From: CAVPLM01 sp963713545
GTDB taxonomy: Bacteria; Actinomycetota; Thermoleophilia; RBG-16-64-13
Assembly: GCA_963713545.1 (NCBI GenBank)
Contig: CAVQME010000013.1
Coordinates: forward strand, 1 to 64,000
Length of the DNA: 64,000 nucleotides
Reading direction: 5' to 3'
Position numbers and translations under genes: made by a program. Numbering within the stretch: position 1 is the stretch's first letter; each line of letters opens with the position of its first letter. The notes beneath the pieces were generated by a model. It ran no database searches. It saw only the letters and a list, made by a program, of their open reading frames with translations, and was not told where the DNA came from. Positions 44,207 through 52,503 of this stretch are shown here, piece by piece.

Positions 44207-46459
44207 GTGTCGATGACCGCAGACGGGGGCGATCAGGTCTATCGGATGGGCGGTTGGTCCCCGGGCTGCGGCTGCCACGGTGGGTGTGGGCTGGAGGTCC
44301 ACGTCAAAGACGGCAAGGTCGTCAAGGTAGAGGGCGACCCCGAGCACCCTTGGTACCAGGGTCGAGTCTGTCCCCGCGCCCTGGCTCTCACTCAATACAT
44401 CTATCATCCAGACCGCCTTCGCCATCCCCTCAAGAGAGTGGGGGAGCGAGGAGAAGGCAAGTGGCAGGAGATCTCCTGGGACGAAGCCTTCGCCATGTGC
44501 GAGTCCCGGCTGAGAGAGATCGCCCAGAAGTGGGGTCCCGAATCGGTCGTCTTCTCGCAGGGGACAGGCCGGGATGTCGGCGGCGCCATATCGTTCCTCG
44601 CCTATGCCTACGGAAGCCCGAATTGGGCCATGTGGGGTCTCTCCGGGCACTCCTGCTTCACACCCATACTGGCATCCGGCTATGTGACCCAAGGAGATTT
44701 CACCTTTCCCGACGCCGCGCAATTCTTCCCGGAGCGATTTGACAATCCCGAGTACGTCTCCACGCGATGTGCCGTCGTATGGGGCTGTTCTGTCATCCGC
44801 GGCTGCGTCAACCACTACTGGTGCGACCACTGGTTCATCGACCTGATGCGGCGGGGGAGCAAGATCATCGTGATCGACCCCCGGGAGACCTGGATAGCCA
44901 CCCGGGCCGACCTCTTCCTGCAGATCCGACCGGGCACCGACAACGCTCTTGCCTTGGCTATGCTGAACGTGGTGGTGAGCGAGGACTTGGTGGATCACGC
45001 CTTCATCGACACGTGGTGCCACGGCTATGACCAGCTGACCGAGCGGGTCGGACAGTTCACCCCGGAGTGGGCGGAGCCCATCACCTGGATACCTGCGGAG
45101 AAGATACGGCAGGCGGCCCGGATGTACGCGGAGAACGCCCCTGCCGGCATCGAGGTCGGCCGTCCGGTCGAAGGCGCACCTGAAGGCACCCAGGCCATAA
45201 TGAACATCCACCGTCTCGTCGCCATCACGGGAAACCTGGACGTGCCAGGGGGCAGCGTCATCTGCCGGCCTGCCTATGGCGTGACCACCTACCCGTATTC
45301 CACCGAGGAGGTCATTCAGCTGTACGGAGCGGAGCTCCACGCCAAACTGAGCCAGAAGCGCATCGGCGCGGATAGATACCCGCTGGTCAAGAACTTCCGG
45401 GCTTGGGCGCAGGAGGACGCCATCATCGAGCAGATGGAGACCGGCGACCCCTACGAGATCCATGGTCTGTGGATCCAGGCCAACAATCCCCTGGCCAATC
45501 AGGCCCAAGACGTCAGGCGCCACTACGAGGCAGCCCTCAAGCTCGACTTCAACGTTGTGGTCGATCTTTTCATGACGCCCACGGCGCAGCTGATCGCCGA
45601 TGTCGTTCTTCCTGCGGCCAGCCTGCCCGAGAAGGACTCCATCTACTGCATCGGGGGCCCGCTCAATATCATCCACAAGGTCATCGACGTCCCAGAGTGC
45701 AAGTCGGACTGGGAGATCAACTTCACCCTGGCCAAACGCTTCAATCCCCAAGCGGTCCCCTGGGGGAGCGTTCGCGAGATGCTCACCGACCGCATGAAGC
45801 CCTCCGGCTACACCTTCGAGCAGATGATCGAGAAAGTCTGGGACCTTGCCCCGGCCGGCCACCCGTGCGGCAGCCGCCCCTACCGGAGGTACGAGAAAGG
45901 CACGCTGCGGCTTGACAAGAGACCGGGCTTCCGCACCCCCACCGGCAAGGTGGAGCTGTACTGCACCAACTACGAGAAGTGGGGCCTCGACCCCCTGCCG
46001 TACTTCCGGGAGCTGGAACCGGAGAGCGAGGAGAAGACCCCGGACGTCTTCCAAGACTATCCCCTCATGATGATGACCGGCCGGCGTTCCCCCGTGCTCT
46101 TCCATAGCGAGCACCGGCAGATCCCCTGGCTACGGGAATGCGATCCCGACCCGCTGGTGGAGCTCAGCCCCCACACGGCCGAGGAGAAGGGCATCAAGGA
46201 CGGCGACTGGGTGCTCATCGAAGGCACCATGGGGAGCTTCAGACGGGTGGCGAAGGTCACCCCGATGATCCATCCCAAGACCATCATGGTCCCGCATGCC
46301 TGGTGGCTGCCGGAGGAGCAGGGCGACCCGGAGAACCCCTACAAGGTGTGGGACCTGAACTGCAATCAGCTCATCCCCATGGGTTACAACGATTCTTCGG
46401 GCTTCGGCGGCGGGCCGCTCTCGTACATGCTGGTGCGAGTCTCGAAGTCCGATGAGTGA
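44207..46459 (+). CDS. molybdopterin (bis-MGD) oxidoreductase catalytic subunit
   Basis: 750 aa. GTG at 44207 has GGGGAGGA 5 nt upstream (ATG 44213 is an alternative). N-terminal 4Fe-4S site: cysteines at about 21, 23, 27 and 56 (SPGCGCHGGCG ... GRVCPRA), then the DMSO-reductase superfamily body (ISWDEAF, VVIDPRETW-like IIVIDPRETW, WIQANNPLANQAQD, LMMMTGRRSP) and a C-terminal MGD-binding domain (HTAEEKGIKDGDWVLIEG). No twin-arginine signal, so cytoplasmic. Followed by a small ferredoxin-like subunit and no membrane anchor, which recalls soluble two-subunit enzymes such as transhydroxylase or resorcinol hydroxylase; the substrate is unknown. Confidence 0.9.
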   Translation: MSMTADGGDQVYRMGGWSPGCGCHGGCGLEVHVKDGKVVKVEGDPEHPWYQGRVCPRALALTQYIYHPDRLRHPLKRVGERGEGKWQEISWDEAFAMCESRLREIAQKWGPESVVFSQGTGRDVGGAISFLAYAYGSPNWAMWGLSGHSCFTPILASGYVTQGDFTFPDAAQFFPERFDNPEYVSTRCAVVWGCSVIRGCVNHYWCDHWFIDLMRRGSKIIVIDPRETWIATRADLFLQIRPGTDNALALAMLNVVVSEDLVDHAFIDTWCHGYDQLTERVGQFTPEWAEPITWIPAEKIRQAARMYAENAPAGIEVGRPVEGAPEGTQAIMNIHRLVAITGNLDVPGGSVICRPAYGVTTYPYSTEEVIQLYGAELHAKLSQKRIGADRYPLVKNFRAWAQEDAIIEQMETGDPYEIHGLWIQANNPLANQAQDVRRHYEAALKLDFNVVVDLFMTPTAQLIADVVLPAASLPEKDSIYCIGGPLNIIHKVIDVPECKSDWEINFTLAKRFNPQAVPWGSVREMLTDRMKPSGYTFEQMIEKVWDLAPAGHPCGSRPYRRYEKGTLRLDKRPGFRTPTGKVELYCTNYEKWGLDPLPYFRELEPESEEKTPDVFQDYPLMMMTGRRSPVLFHSEHRQIPWLRECDPDPLVELSPHTAEEKGIKDGDWVLIEGTMGSFRRVAKVTPMIHPKTIMVPHAWWLPEEQGDPENPYKVWDLNCNQLIPMGYNDSSGFGGGPLSYMLVRVSKSDE

Positions 46460-46512
46460 GCCTTTGGGGGAGAACGCCTGCCCGACGACCAACCGAGCGA
46501 AGGAAGATCAAG

Positions 46513-46839
46513 ATGCCGCGTGACGGATTGCTCATAGAGTACGAGTACTGCACCGGGTGCCAGTCCTGTGTGGTGGCCTGTAAGCAGGAGCACCATCACC
46601 CCGTGGGCATAAACGGGATCAAGCTCAACGAGATCTATACGGAGGGGGAGAGGCTGCGCATAGACTTCTTGCCTTTTCCCACCACGCATTGCGACCTATG
46701 CGCCGCCAGGGTGACGAAGGGCGAGAAGCCGGCTTGTGTCAAAGCCTGTCAAGCGGCCACCATGTGGTACGGGGACGTGGTCGAGCTTGCCAAGCTGATG
46801 GAAGAGAAGCCTCGCTCGGTCCTTTTCGCCCCGAGATAG
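46513..46839 (+). CDS. ferredoxin-like subunit with two 4Fe-4S sites
   Basis: 108 aa. ATG at 46513 with AAGGAAGA upstream. Two cluster-binding cysteine sets: YCTGCQSCVVACKQE (CxxCxxCxxxC) and HCDLCAARVTKGEKPACVKAC (CxxC-n-CxxxC). Shorter than the usual NrfC/DmsB subunits (about 180-220 aa), which hold four clusters. 53 bp after the catalytic subunit; surely its electron-transfer partner. Confidence 0.88.
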   Translation: MPRDGLLIEYEYCTGCQSCVVACKQEHHHPVGINGIKLNEIYTEGERLRIDFLPFPTTHCDLCAARVTKGEKPACVKACQAATMWYGDVVELAKLMEEKPRSVLFAPR

Positions 46840-46869
46840 CGCGAGAATCTGGCGGACCGGATCTGTTCT

Positions 46870-47118
46870 TTAGGATTCGTCCTCCGACTCTTCCCAAGCG
46901 ATCTCCACGCCGTCGGAGTCTCCCACGGCTTCCCTCATGATCTCTACGAGCTCGGGGCTGGCGCCGTTCTCCTCGAGAAAGTCTATTGTCTGCGGCGTGA
47001 TGTAGTAGTCGGTGTCTCCCTCGTCTTCCTCCTCGAGCTGGTCGATCAACAGCTGCAGGTCAGCTTCGTCGATCGCTCCCAGATACTCGCCTCCATCCTT
47101 CAACGACAACGTGATCAC
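46870..47118 (-). CDS. 82-aa acidic protein of unknown function
   Basis: GTG at 47118 with GGGAGG about 9 nt upstream. Strongly acidic: LSLKDGGEYLGAIDEADLQLLIDQLEEEDEGDTDYYI, then TIDFLEENGASPELVEIMREAVGD, and an acidic tail. The layout (a beta hairpin, then an acidic loop and helices) is seen in hypothetical proteins of many bacteria. Convergent with the ferredoxin-like gene. Confidence 0.6.
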   Translation of the reverse strand: MITLSLKDGGEYLGAIDEADLQLLIDQLEEEDEGDTDYYITPQTIDFLEENGASPELVEIMREAVGDSDGVEIAWEESEDES

Positions 47119-47260
47119 CGGGTGGTCCTCCCATCCTGTGCGCCTTGATCGCGGGTCTCGACCCCGACCCAACGCCCATCACTCTACCACCGCATCCGCA
47201 GGACTTGGGCCGGCTCGCTGGAGAGGGGTGCCAGAGCGGCCGTACGACCCGATCCGGCCT

Positions 47261-47728
47261 TCAGCGGCCAAAAATCTCGTCCGGCGCGACCTGGAAAGGA
47301 TCGACCACACGTACGCCGTCAAACAGGCGATGGTGCTCGAGATCCTCCGTCAGGAGCCAGCTGCAGCCGGCCATCTGTGCGGCCGAGACTATGAGGGAAT
47401 CCCACCAGGACAGCTGGTGACGATCCTGTACGATCCACGCACCTTCGATGACGGAACGGTCTATGGTTATAGGAGCCCACGCCATCAGATTGCGTACGTC
47501 GGCGCGCGCCTGCTCGCGATCGAGCCCGGGCCGCAGCTTCTCGGTCACCACCACGTAGTACTCGTTTAGGACCTGGGCGCTCAACCGCCCGGAGCGCGCA
47601 GCCCAGAGCGACCGCAGCCACCATTCGGCGGCCTGCTGCTTCTCCGGTTCTGATGCGTCTCGAGCGTAGACGAGGACGTTGGTGTCGACGAAACAGGGGA
47701 CGTTCAGGCGAGAACCGCGCTCAGCCAC
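47261..47728 (-). CDS. vapC: PIN-domain toxin (VapC family)
   Basis: 155 aa. GTG at 47728 overlaps the antitoxin TAG stop by one base (TAGTG). PIN motifs: CFVDTNVLVYARD (first Asp, with Thr-Asn), LNEYYVVV (Glu), WWDSLIVSAA (Asp) and LLTEDLEHH (Thr-Glu-Asp). Predicted Mg-dependent ribonuclease. Confidence 0.88.
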   Translation of the reverse strand: MAERGSRLNVPCFVDTNVLVYARDASEPEKQQAAEWWLRSLWAARSGRLSAQVLNEYYVVVTEKLRPGLDREQARADVRNLMAWAPITIDRSVIEGAWIVQDRHQLSWWDSLIVSAAQMAGCSWLLTEDLEHHRLFDGVRVVDPFQVAPDEIFGR

Positions 47729-47970
47729 TATCGGTCCGGGCGCTGATGGATGTCGGTCCGAGTGGGATACCGCCCAGTGGTTTTGAGCTCGCGGGGAAGG
47801 ACGGCAAGATACTGCTGCATAGCCGCCTCGTAGCCGTCCTCCTGGAGCATCTTCTCCCGGAGAACTCCTCCAAGGAGCCGGGAGACGCTCGTCTCCCGGC
47901 GGGCGGCCCAGATCCGCGCCCACCTGGCGACGTCTTCATCGAGAGTGATGGTGACGTTCTTCAGAGCCAT
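47728..47970 (-). CDS. vapB: ribbon-helix-helix antitoxin (VapB-like)
   Basis: 80 aa. ATG at 47970 (MALKNVTITLDEDVARWARI), the typical RHH beta strand and helix, then ETSVSRLLGGVLREKM and a Tyr/Glu-rich tail that should cover the toxin. Directly upstream of and coupled to the PIN gene. RHH antitoxins usually repress their own promoter. Confidence 0.82.
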   Translation of the reverse strand: MALKNVTITLDEDVARWARIWAARRETSVSRLLGGVLREKMLQEDGYEAAMQQYLAVLPRELKTTGRYPTRTDIHQRPDR

Positions 47971-48124
47971 GAATTCAGTGTAACACGAACTTCGTGTGAT
48001 GGTCATTCCTGTGACCTCGCGAGCCGCCAGTTCCGGTCCTAACCCTACCCTCTCTCTGTTCGCTGTCTATGGGACGCAGGTTCGATCATGGGGCGGTCTC
48101 ACACCCACCTGTTCGCCTTTGTTC

Positions 48125-48180
48125 TTGACAATGGGCACCCGGGCGGGATAGTGTGTGTTAGTTGGTTATCAGTAACCAAC
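48125..48180 (+). promoter_or_regulatory. promoter with palindromic operator for the cyclase-family gene
   Basis: TTGACA at 48125-48130 and TAGTGT at 48149-48154 with an 18-bp spacer form a good sigma-70-type promoter. A perfect palindrome GTTGGTTA-TCAG-TAACCAAC lies at 48161-48180, at the expected transcription start, where a dimeric repressor could block initiation. No regulator gene is adjacent. Confidence 0.65.
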
Positions 48181-48243
48181 CGCGACGAGAGGCGCTCAGC
48201 CACTCCCGCCGCCGGCACGGTCAGCAGAGACCATGGAGGAAGG

Positions 48244-48999
48244 ATGAAAGTCAAGAAGATCGTCGATCTCAGCCAGCCGTTCGGCCACGGCACGCCACTG
48301 TGGCCATACTTCCCGGACATCAAGATCGAACGCTTCCACTACCACGCCAAGTCCGGCGTCTTCACGCAGTGGCTCTGGCATCCCATGCACATCTCCACCC
48401 ACGCGGATTCGCCCATCCACGTGATCGCGGGCGAATGGTCGACCGAACAGATCCCGCTCGACTACTACTTCGGCACCGGAGTGGTGGTAGACGTGGGCCC
48501 GAAGGGCAAGTGGGAGTTCATCACGGCCGACGATCTGGAGAAGGCCACGCCCAAGATCGAGAAGGGCGACATAGTCATCATCCATACCCACATGCACGCG
48601 CAGTTCAGCGACAGTAAGGACTACTTCGCCCGTTCGCCGGGACTCGTACCGAGCGCTGCCGAGTGGTTGGTGGAGAAGGGCGTCAAAGCCGTGGGCGTGG
48701 ACCAGCAGGCGCTCGACCACCCGCTCGCTACTGCCATCGGCTACCACGGTCCCGGCCCGCTCTTGCCGGACGTGGTGGCGGAGTACGAAGCGGAGACCGG
48801 TCGTTCGGCCAGAGAGGATTTCCCCGATTGGGAGCCGTGCCACAACATCCTCCTCGGCAATCACGTCATGGGCTTCGAGAACGTGGGCGGTGACATCGAC
48901 GAAGTGCTGGGCCAGCGCGTGATCATCGCCGGCTTCCCGATCAGGTGGGTGGGAGGCGACGGTTCGATGGTGAGGCTGGTCGCCATCATCGAGGAATAG
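48244..48999 (+). CDS. cyclase family protein (kynurenine formamidase-like)
   Basis: 251 aa. ATG at 48244 with GGAGGAAGG just upstream. Family metal motif HxxTHxDxPxH is present as HISTHADSPIH (about residue 57), with DIVIIHTHMHAQFSD and AVGVDQQALDHPLA further on. Members hydrolyse N-formylkynurenine, cyclic amides or lactones, or related carboxylic rings; the substrate is not certain. Preceded by a strong promoter and a palindrome, so likely induced by its substrate. Confidence 0.88.
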   Translation: MKVKKIVDLSQPFGHGTPLWPYFPDIKIERFHYHAKSGVFTQWLWHPMHISTHADSPIHVIAGEWSTEQIPLDYYFGTGVVVDVGPKGKWEFITADDLEKATPKIEKGDIVIIHTHMHAQFSDSKDYFARSPGLVPSAAEWLVEKGVKAVGVDQQALDHPLATAIGYHGPGPLLPDVVAEYEAETGRSAREDFPDWEPCHNILLGNHVMGFENVGGDIDEVLGQRVIIAGFPIRWVGGDGSMVRLVAIIEE

Positions 49000-49052
49000 G
49001 ATCAGAGCGAGGGCAAGGGCTGCGCGGGGCCATCAGTCGATGCGACGAAGCG

Positions 49053-49081
49053 CCGGGGGACCGGTCCTACCGGTCCCCCGG
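49053..49081. terminator. bidirectional stem-loop between convergent genes
   Basis: 13-bp perfect stem: CCGGGGGACCGGT at 49053-49065 with its complement at 49069-49081 and a 3-nt loop, lying between the cyclase stop and the livM stop. No T-tract on either side. Confidence 0.65.
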
Positions 49082-50085
49082 TCACCCGCCTGGATCCGCC
49101 CGACCACCTTCCGTTCCTCGTTTTATCCTCCGCATCACGACGCTCCGAATGCGGTGGAAAATATCCAGCAGGCCGCCGGGGAAGAGGAGGACGACGAGGA
49201 TGAACAGGACGCCAAAAATGACTTGATGGACGTCGGTCAGGTTAGCCGCCAATCGCTCGCGCACCACCACATAGAAGGCGGCACCGACCACAGGGCCTGC
49301 CAGGGTGCCCACCCCACCGATGTAGGCGATCATCAGGGCTTGGAACGTCCAGGTTGGGAAGAATGGCGCCTCGGGATAGTAGCTGATCTGCTGGAAAGCG
49401 AACACGCCCCCAGCCAGACCCATGAAGAGACTGCTGACCGCGAGAGTCAGCAACTTGTGACGCAGAACGTAGACTCCCGTGGCTTGGGCCGCCTCTTCAT
49501 CCTCCCGCACACCCAGAATGCCCAGACTCCACCGGGAGCGCATGAGAAGGTAGGCTGCTCCGGTCGTGGCTATCGCCAACGCCAACGCCACGTAGTAGCG
49601 CAGGGGCAGATTGTAGGAGGCGATCATCTCGCCGGACATCGCCGAAAGGTATGGTTGGTTCTGACCGATGGTGATCCTCATCACCTCTGCCACAGCCAGT
49701 GTGCCGATCGCGAAATAGGCCCCGCGCAGACGGAAGGTCGGTACGCCGATCAACATGGCGAAGGAGACCGCCGTCACCCCGCCAACAATGAGTGCCAGGA
49801 TGAAGGGGATGCCGCCGAACCATAGTAGGCGTGTGACCAGTGCCCCGATGCCGAAAAAGGCGGCGTGGCCAAGGCTAACCTGCCCGGCGAACCCCCCCAA
49901 CATGTTCCAGCTTTGGCCCATGGCGACGCCGAGACAAATGAGGAAGAACAGATTCCATATATTGTCCTGGGACATCTGCTGGGGAAAGAGGACCGCGAAA
50001 AGAAGGAGGACGACGATCCCCCCGGCGCAAGCCAGCGTCGCAGGGAGCGCGGAGACGACGGTTGCGTAGGAGTCATCTTTGCCAT
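49082..50085 (-). CDS. livM: LivM-type branched-chain amino acid permease, split by apparent -1 frameshift
   Basis: The ATG at 50083-50085 overlaps the livH stop (TGATG) and opens MAKMTPTQPSSPRSLRRWLA. After a run of six G (minus strand; plus 50018-50023) this frame goes into nonsense, while the -1 frame continues GIVVLLLFAVLFPQQ into MSQDNIWNLFFLI and the whole LivM body. Joined by a -1 shift (G-GGG-GGA fits a slippery heptamer) or one extra G, it makes 334 aa, a normal LivM length. Without the shift, translation could only start at the ATG at 49975 (297 aa) and would lose the first membrane helix. Body motifs: FGIGALVTRLL and IGGVGTLAGPVVGAAF. Could be an assembly error, programmed frameshifting or a real mutation. 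Confidence 0.85.
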
Positions 50086-50963
50086 CACTTCCTCACGAAC
50101 AGACCCTGCGGACGCACGATCAGCACGACCAGGAAGAGGATCAGGCCGACCACTTCCTTGTAGGTCTGCGCTAGATACGCTCCGCTCAACGCCTCGACGA
50201 CGCCCAAAAGGATCCCCGCAGGTAGAGCGCCGAAGACACTGCCGGTGCCGGCTAGGACGATCACGATCATCGCTTTGAGAGTCCAGAACATGCCGATGCT
50301 GGGGGCAAGGGCGTAGGTGAAGGTGACGAACTGCCCTGCCACACCAGCGAGGGCGGCTCCGAGCGCAAACGTCATCATGTACACACGGCTGATGTTGATC
50401 CCGGCCAGTTCCGCCGCTTCATAGTCCTGCGCCGTTGCGCGGATGGCTTTCCCGAAATATGTCTTGCGAAGGAAGAGGGCAAGTGCGACCGTGACGACCA
50501 GCACCACCGCCAGGGTCGCCAGACGCGTATAGGGAAAGAGGACGCCATAGATGTTAAAACCCTCCCCCGCATAGGAAACCTGCACCGAACGTTCATCGCC
50601 GGTGAAGGCCCATTGCGCCAGGTTCTGGAGGACAAGCCCCAAACCAAAGCTCACGAGCAGGGAGTTCTTGAGCTTCTCCTCTCCTTGGAGGCGGACGACG
50701 TGCCGGTAGACTATCCGGTCGAGGATCAAACCGAGCGCGAACAGAGCGACGATGACTACGGGCAGGGATAAGAAGGGATCGAGCCCGAGCGTGGTGAAGG
50801 CCCAGAAACCCACGTAGCCGCCGATCATGACGAGTTCACCATGGGCGATGTTGAGGATCTTCATCACCCCGAAGACCAAGGCCAGCCCCATCGCGGCGAC
50901 GCCGTAAATCGAGCCGGCAAACACGCCGAAGACGATCGTCTGTATGAAGGATCCAAAGCCCAC
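50085..50963 (-). CDS. livH: LivH-type branched-chain amino acid permease
   Basis: 292 aa. GTG at 50963, four bases after the livF stop, gives the usual LivH start (FGSFIQTIVFGVFAGSIYGVAAMGLALVFGVMKILN split in helices). Typical motifs: NIAHGELVMIGGY near residue 45 and QDYEAAELAGINI around 195, the cytoplasmic loop that contacts the ATPase. Eight or so membrane helices. The long open frame to 51140 is not used. Confidence 0.92.
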   Translation of the reverse strand: MGFGSFIQTIVFGVFAGSIYGVAAMGLALVFGVMKILNIAHGELVMIGGYVGFWAFTTLGLDPFLSLPVVIVALFALGLILDRIVYRHVVRLQGEEKLKNSLLVSFGLGLVLQNLAQWAFTGDERSVQVSYAGEGFNIYGVLFPYTRLATLAVVLVVTVALALFLRKTYFGKAIRATAQDYEAAELAGINISRVYMMTFALGAALAGVAGQFVTFTYALAPSIGMFWTLKAMIVIVLAGTGSVFGALPAGILLGVVEALSGAYLAQTYKEVVGLILFLVVLIVRPQGLFVRK

Positions 50964-50967
50964 GGGG

Positions 50968-51699
50968 TCAGTCCACCGGGGCTGGGCAGATGCCCAGATA
51001 GGCCTGTTGTACTCGATCGTCATGCAGGAGTTCCTGCCCGGCACCCGTGCCCACGATCCTTCCCTGCTCGAGGATGTAGGCGCGATGGGCAAGTTCGAGC
51101 GCTTGTCGGGCGTTCTGCTCCACCAGGAATATGGTGACACCGTGCTGGTTCAACGTTTGCACGGTTTGGAAGATGCTCTCGACGACGAGGGGCCCCAGCC
51201 CAAGCGACGGCTCATCGAGCATGAGGAGCTTCGGCATGCCCATGAGGGCGCGTCCGACGGCGAGCATCTGCTGTTGCCCGCCGCTCATCGTGTTCGCCCG
51301 CTGCTCCTTGCGTTCGGCCAACAAAGGAAAGAGCTCGAATACAAGCTTCAGTGATTCGAAACGTGCTTCTCTGGCCCGTTTCGAATATGCTCCCAACTCC
51401 AGGTTGTCAAGAACGGTCAGCCCGCCGAAGAGCCGGCGCCCCTCGGGAACCAGGATCACACCCTGTTCCACTATCCTGTAAGCCGGCAGGGTGCTCAGGG
51501 ACTTGTCTCCCAATTGGACCGATCCGGATTTGAGCGGTTGAAGACCGGAGATCGCCCGCATCAGAGTCGTCTTGCCCGCACCGTTCGGGCCGATGAGTGC
51601 GACGATCTCGCCTTCCTTGACGCTGAGAGACACGTCCCATAACGCTTGGATGTCTCCGTAGGCAACGTCGATGCCCTGTATCTCGAGGAAATCAGTCAT
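50968..51699 (-). CDS. livF: LivF-type ATPase subunit
   Basis: 243 aa. ATG at 51699 overlaps the end of livG by 8 bp. Walker A GPNGAGKTT, signature SGGQQQMLAVGRAL, Walker B LLMLDEPSLGL, and switch EQNARQALELAHRAYILEQGRI, all canonical for LivF. Couples ATP hydrolysis to uptake with LivG. Confidence 0.95.
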   Translation of the reverse strand: MTDFLEIQGIDVAYGDIQALWDVSLSVKEGEIVALIGPNGAGKTTLMRAISGLQPLKSGSVQLGDKSLSTLPAYRIVEQGVILVPEGRRLFGGLTVLDNLELGAYSKRAREARFESLKLVFELFPLLAERKEQRANTMSGGQQQMLAVGRALMGMPKLLMLDEPSLGLGPLVVESIFQTVQTLNQHGVTIFLVEQNARQALELAHRAYILEQGRIVGTGAGQELLHDDRVQQAYLGICPAPVD

Positions 51700-52480
51700 G
51701 GAGGGATTTTCCCAGATAGGCATCGATGACCTTCTCGTCGCACGAGACCTCTGCCGGCGTGCCTTCGGCGATCAGCTCGCCTGCGCTCAGGACGACGATC
51801 CGGTCTGCGATCCCAAACACTGCCTTGACCAGATGCTCGACCATGATGATGGTGATGCCCGTATCGCGAATGCTCTGGATCAGCGCCATCGCGGTCAAGA
51901 CTTCGGAGGGGTTCAACCCGGCAAGGAGCTCGTCCAGCAGGAGCAGTTTTGGGTCGGCGGCCAGGGCACGGGCCAGTTCGAGGCGCTTGCGGTCTACCAG
52001 GGTCAGGCTCTTGGCCTTTTCAAATGCACGTTCGGCCAGTCCAACGATCTCGAGGGTCTTGATCGACTCCTTTTCGGCCCGAGATCTACTCCTGGTCGGG
52101 TTGCGCCCGTACACCCTGCCGATGGCCGCGTTGTCCAACACCGACAACTCTGGGAGAGGTCGCACCAATTGAAATGTGCGCGCGATGCCCATCCAACAAC
52201 GGGCGTGCGGCGGAACAGAGGTGATGTCCTTGTCCTCGAACCAGACCTTGCCGTTGGTGGGCGGGTAGACTCCCGTGATGAGGTTGAACAATGTGGTCTT
52301 GCCCGCGCCGTTCGGGCCGATCAAGCCGATGATCTCCCCCTCTGCGACGTGTGTCGAGACGGAGTTGACGGCCACCAACCCTTTGAAAGCTTTGGAGACA
52401 TCTTCCAGATTCAGCAGCAAATCTGTTTCCTCGTATGTGTTTTGCCTGAGTTTGTGAGGCCTGGAGGTCACGCTGGACAC
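51692..52480 (-). CDS. livG: LivG-type ATPase subunit
   Basis: 262 aa. GTG at 52480 with CTGGAGG 6 nt upstream. Walker A GPNGAGKTT, Walker B LLLLDELLAGLNPSE, switch His in MVEHLVKAVFGIADRIVVL. The ABC signature is the atypical LTLVDRKRLELARAL rather than LSGGQ/LSYGEQ, a known LivG variation. The start and RBS are embedded in a 13-bp hairpin (52459-52493), which may reduce its synthesis compared with the binding protein. Confidence 0.93.
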   Translation of the reverse strand: MSSVTSRPHKLRQNTYEETDLLLNLEDVSKAFKGLVAVNSVSTHVAEGEIIGLIGPNGAGKTTLFNLITGVYPPTNGKVWFEDKDITSVPPHARCWMGIARTFQLVRPLPELSVLDNAAIGRVYGRNPTRSRSRAEKESIKTLEIVGLAERAFEKAKSLTLVDRKRLELARALAADPKLLLLDELLAGLNPSEVLTAMALIQSIRDTGITIIMVEHLVKAVFGIADRIVVLSAGELIAEGTPAEVSCDEKVIDAYLGKSLHD

Positions 52481-52493
52481 GTGACCTCCAGGC
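52459..52493 (-). promoter_or_regulatory. hairpin masking the livG ribosome-binding site
   Basis: GCCTGGAGGTCAC pairs perfectly with GTGACCTCCAGGC over 13 bp with a 9-nt loop. On the minus strand the 5' arm holds the Shine-Dalgarno GGAGG of livG, and the GTG start is in the loop and following arm. The same hairpin lies right after the livJ stop, so it could also protect the livJ message. Confidence 0.6.
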
Positions 52494-52503
52494 GTATGTC
52501 AGA

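Noticed and set aside
44057..46114. 685-aa minus-strand open frame
   Set aside because: Antisense to the molybdopterin oxidoreductase; no domain seen. Long antisense frames are expected at this GC content.
47261..47970. Larger defence island around the PIN/RHH pair
   Set aside because: Neighbours are metabolic genes; no restriction, Cas or other defence components are visible.
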